Of a DNA stretch of 5,764 nucleotides, positions 5,136 through 5,764 are shown in pieces. The notes beneath the pieces are model-generated. The model was not told where the DNA came from and made no database searches. It saw only the letters and a list, made by a program, of their open reading frames with translations. The stretch spans positions 1 to 5,764 of the forward strand of contig JABMQB010000752.1 of NCBI GenBank assembly GCA_013203525.1, given 5' to 3'. The position numbers and the translations under genes are program-made. This DNA is from Mariniphaga sp. (GTDB taxonomy: Bacteria; Bacteroidota; Bacteroidia; Bacteroidales; Prolixibacteraceae). The number at the start of each line of letters is the position of its first letter. The stretch's first letter is position 1.

Positions 5136-5642
5136 TTATTTAAGCAAATCTTTGAGTGTTGTTTTTAGTTCTTCAAATTCTTCTTCGGCAAAACCAATCG
5201 ATGAATAAACTATTTTGCCTGTTTTATCGATAATAAAATTTCGGGGAATGTTTTGGCCGGCATAAAGTGCGAAAATTTTTCGTTCCAAGTCGGGATAAAA
5301 TGGCATCGAGAATTTATTGGCAGTTTTGAAAGTATCAACAGTTGCCCAATCGTGTTCACGGCCAAAAATCAGCAATTTAAAATCTTCACGGTTTTTATAT
5401 TTCGAGTATACATCTTTTTCAAGTACAGGCAGCTCTTTCCGGCATGGGCCACACCAGGTTGCAAAAAAGTTAATAAGTACTATTTTGCCTTTTAAATCGG
5501 ATAATTTCTGAGTTTTAGTTTTACTAACATCATACGTAAAATCGGGTGCTCTTTCACCTTTTTTTGCCAGTGTAAATTCATCCTGGGAAAAGGCAACAAT
5601 AACTGCCGTGATCAACACAATAATTAATAAAATTCTTTTCAT
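5136..5642 (-). CDS. TlpA/ResA-like periplasmic thiol-disulfide oxidoreductase
   Basis: This 168-residue protein has a signal peptide (positive K2-R3, hydrophobic core about 4-17, likely cut after AFS at S19 before Q20, a common Bacteroidota pattern). The mature part is a single thioredoxin fold: the AhpC/TSA-like entry GERAPDF (29-35), the strand IVLINFFATWCGPC with redox cysteines C64 and C67, and the cis-proline loop NIPRNFIID with P133. It lacks the long N-terminal domain of many Bacteroidota TlpA proteins and is close to the minimal family size. Such proteins reduce or exchange disulfides in exported proteins, often in cytochrome c maturation, but the partner here is unknown. The start is 7 bp after the purC stop, which argues for co-transcription with it. 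The spacing is too tight for a separate promoter unless it lies inside purC. Confidence 0.92.
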   Translation of the reverse strand: MKRILLIIVLITAVIVAFSQDEFTLAKKGERAPDFTYDVSKTKTQKLSDLKGKIVLINFFATWCGPCRKELPVLEKDVYSKYKNREDFKLLIFGREHDWATVDTFKTANKFSMPFYPDLERKIFALYAGQNIPRNFIIDKTGKIVYSSIGFAEEEFEELKTTLKDLLK

Positions 5643-5649
5643 TTTTATA

Positions 5650-5764
5650 TTATATGTTATCCAGAAAATTAGTAGTATTTATTTGAATTCGTAGTTCAAT
5701 TTCAGAAATTTCTGATTTTTCAAAAGTATTACCGGTTATTTTTTCATATAATTCAATATAGCGG
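5650..5764 (-). CDS. purC: phosphoribosylaminoimidazole-succinocarboxamide synthase, C-terminal end (partial)
   Basis: Only the last 37 codons are present; the rest lies beyond the right edge of the window. The frame starts at 5763 and reads RYIELYEKITGNTFEKSEI and onward to NTTNFLDNI, then TAA at 5652-5650. The RYIELYEKITG block is characteristic of the PurC C-terminus, where SAICAR synthase joins aspartate to CAIR in purine synthesis. The ending with a short helix (IELRIQINTTNFL) also fits. The fragment is too short to confirm activity. It is the first visible gene of a likely minus-strand transcript continuing into the thioredoxin gene 7 bp downstream. Confidence 0.8.
   Translation of the reverse strand, partial: RYIELYEKITGNTFEKSEISEIELRIQINTTNFLDNI

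Noticed and set aside
5253..5511. Plus-strand frames opposite the thioredoxin gene
   Set aside because: They overlap the CxxC and cis-proline coding regions on the other strand and resemble no known protein.

Overview
The window looks like a piece of a Bacteroidota chromosome, probably a marine or sediment lineage related to Marinilabiliales or Prolixibacteraceae; this is inference. The support is AT-rich DNA, start codons preceded by A-rich stretches rather than clear Shine-Dalgarno sites, sigma-ABfr-like promoter pieces (TTTG / TAnnTTTG), a signal peptide ending in S|Q, a 16-bp CCGCCAGCTGGCGG-type palindrome, and intergenic repeats of kinds I associate with this phylum.

Region by region. 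(1) Positions 1-90 hold no gene, only a palindrome and an attC-like hairpin. (2) Positions 91-2151 (minus) encode a 686-residue protein that I do not recognise as a named family. It has a central PIN-like nuclease domain, a long charged coiled coil and two C-terminal membrane helices. The gene is markedly AT-richer than its neighbours and is bracketed by two nested, mirror-ordered inverted repeats, so it looks like a single-gene accessory cassette and is the best candidate for an undescribed system. (3) Positions 2152-2571 are a 420-bp intergenic stretch with the right-hand repeats, a GC-richer block, a degenerate heptanucleotide array and a candidate promoter. (4) Positions 2572-3639 (plus) encode a lipoprotein serine beta-lactamase-fold hydrolase with clear similarity to mitochondrial LACTB. 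(5) Positions 3640-3938 hold dispersed-type repeats and a short in-frame relic of the 3' end of a second LACTB-like gene. (6) Positions 3939-5764 (minus) read, in transcription order, the end of purC, a TlpA/ResA-like periplasmic thioredoxin and a URO-D-superfamily protein of the MtaA/CmuA methyltransferase type.

The genes do not form one pathway. purC and the thioredoxin gene are 7 bp apart and probably co-transcribed; the URO-D gene follows after 72 bp and may or may not belong to the same transcript. The LACTB-like gene converges on this group. The PIN gene diverges from the LACTB-like gene and appears to be an insertion into an otherwise housekeeping neighbourhood.
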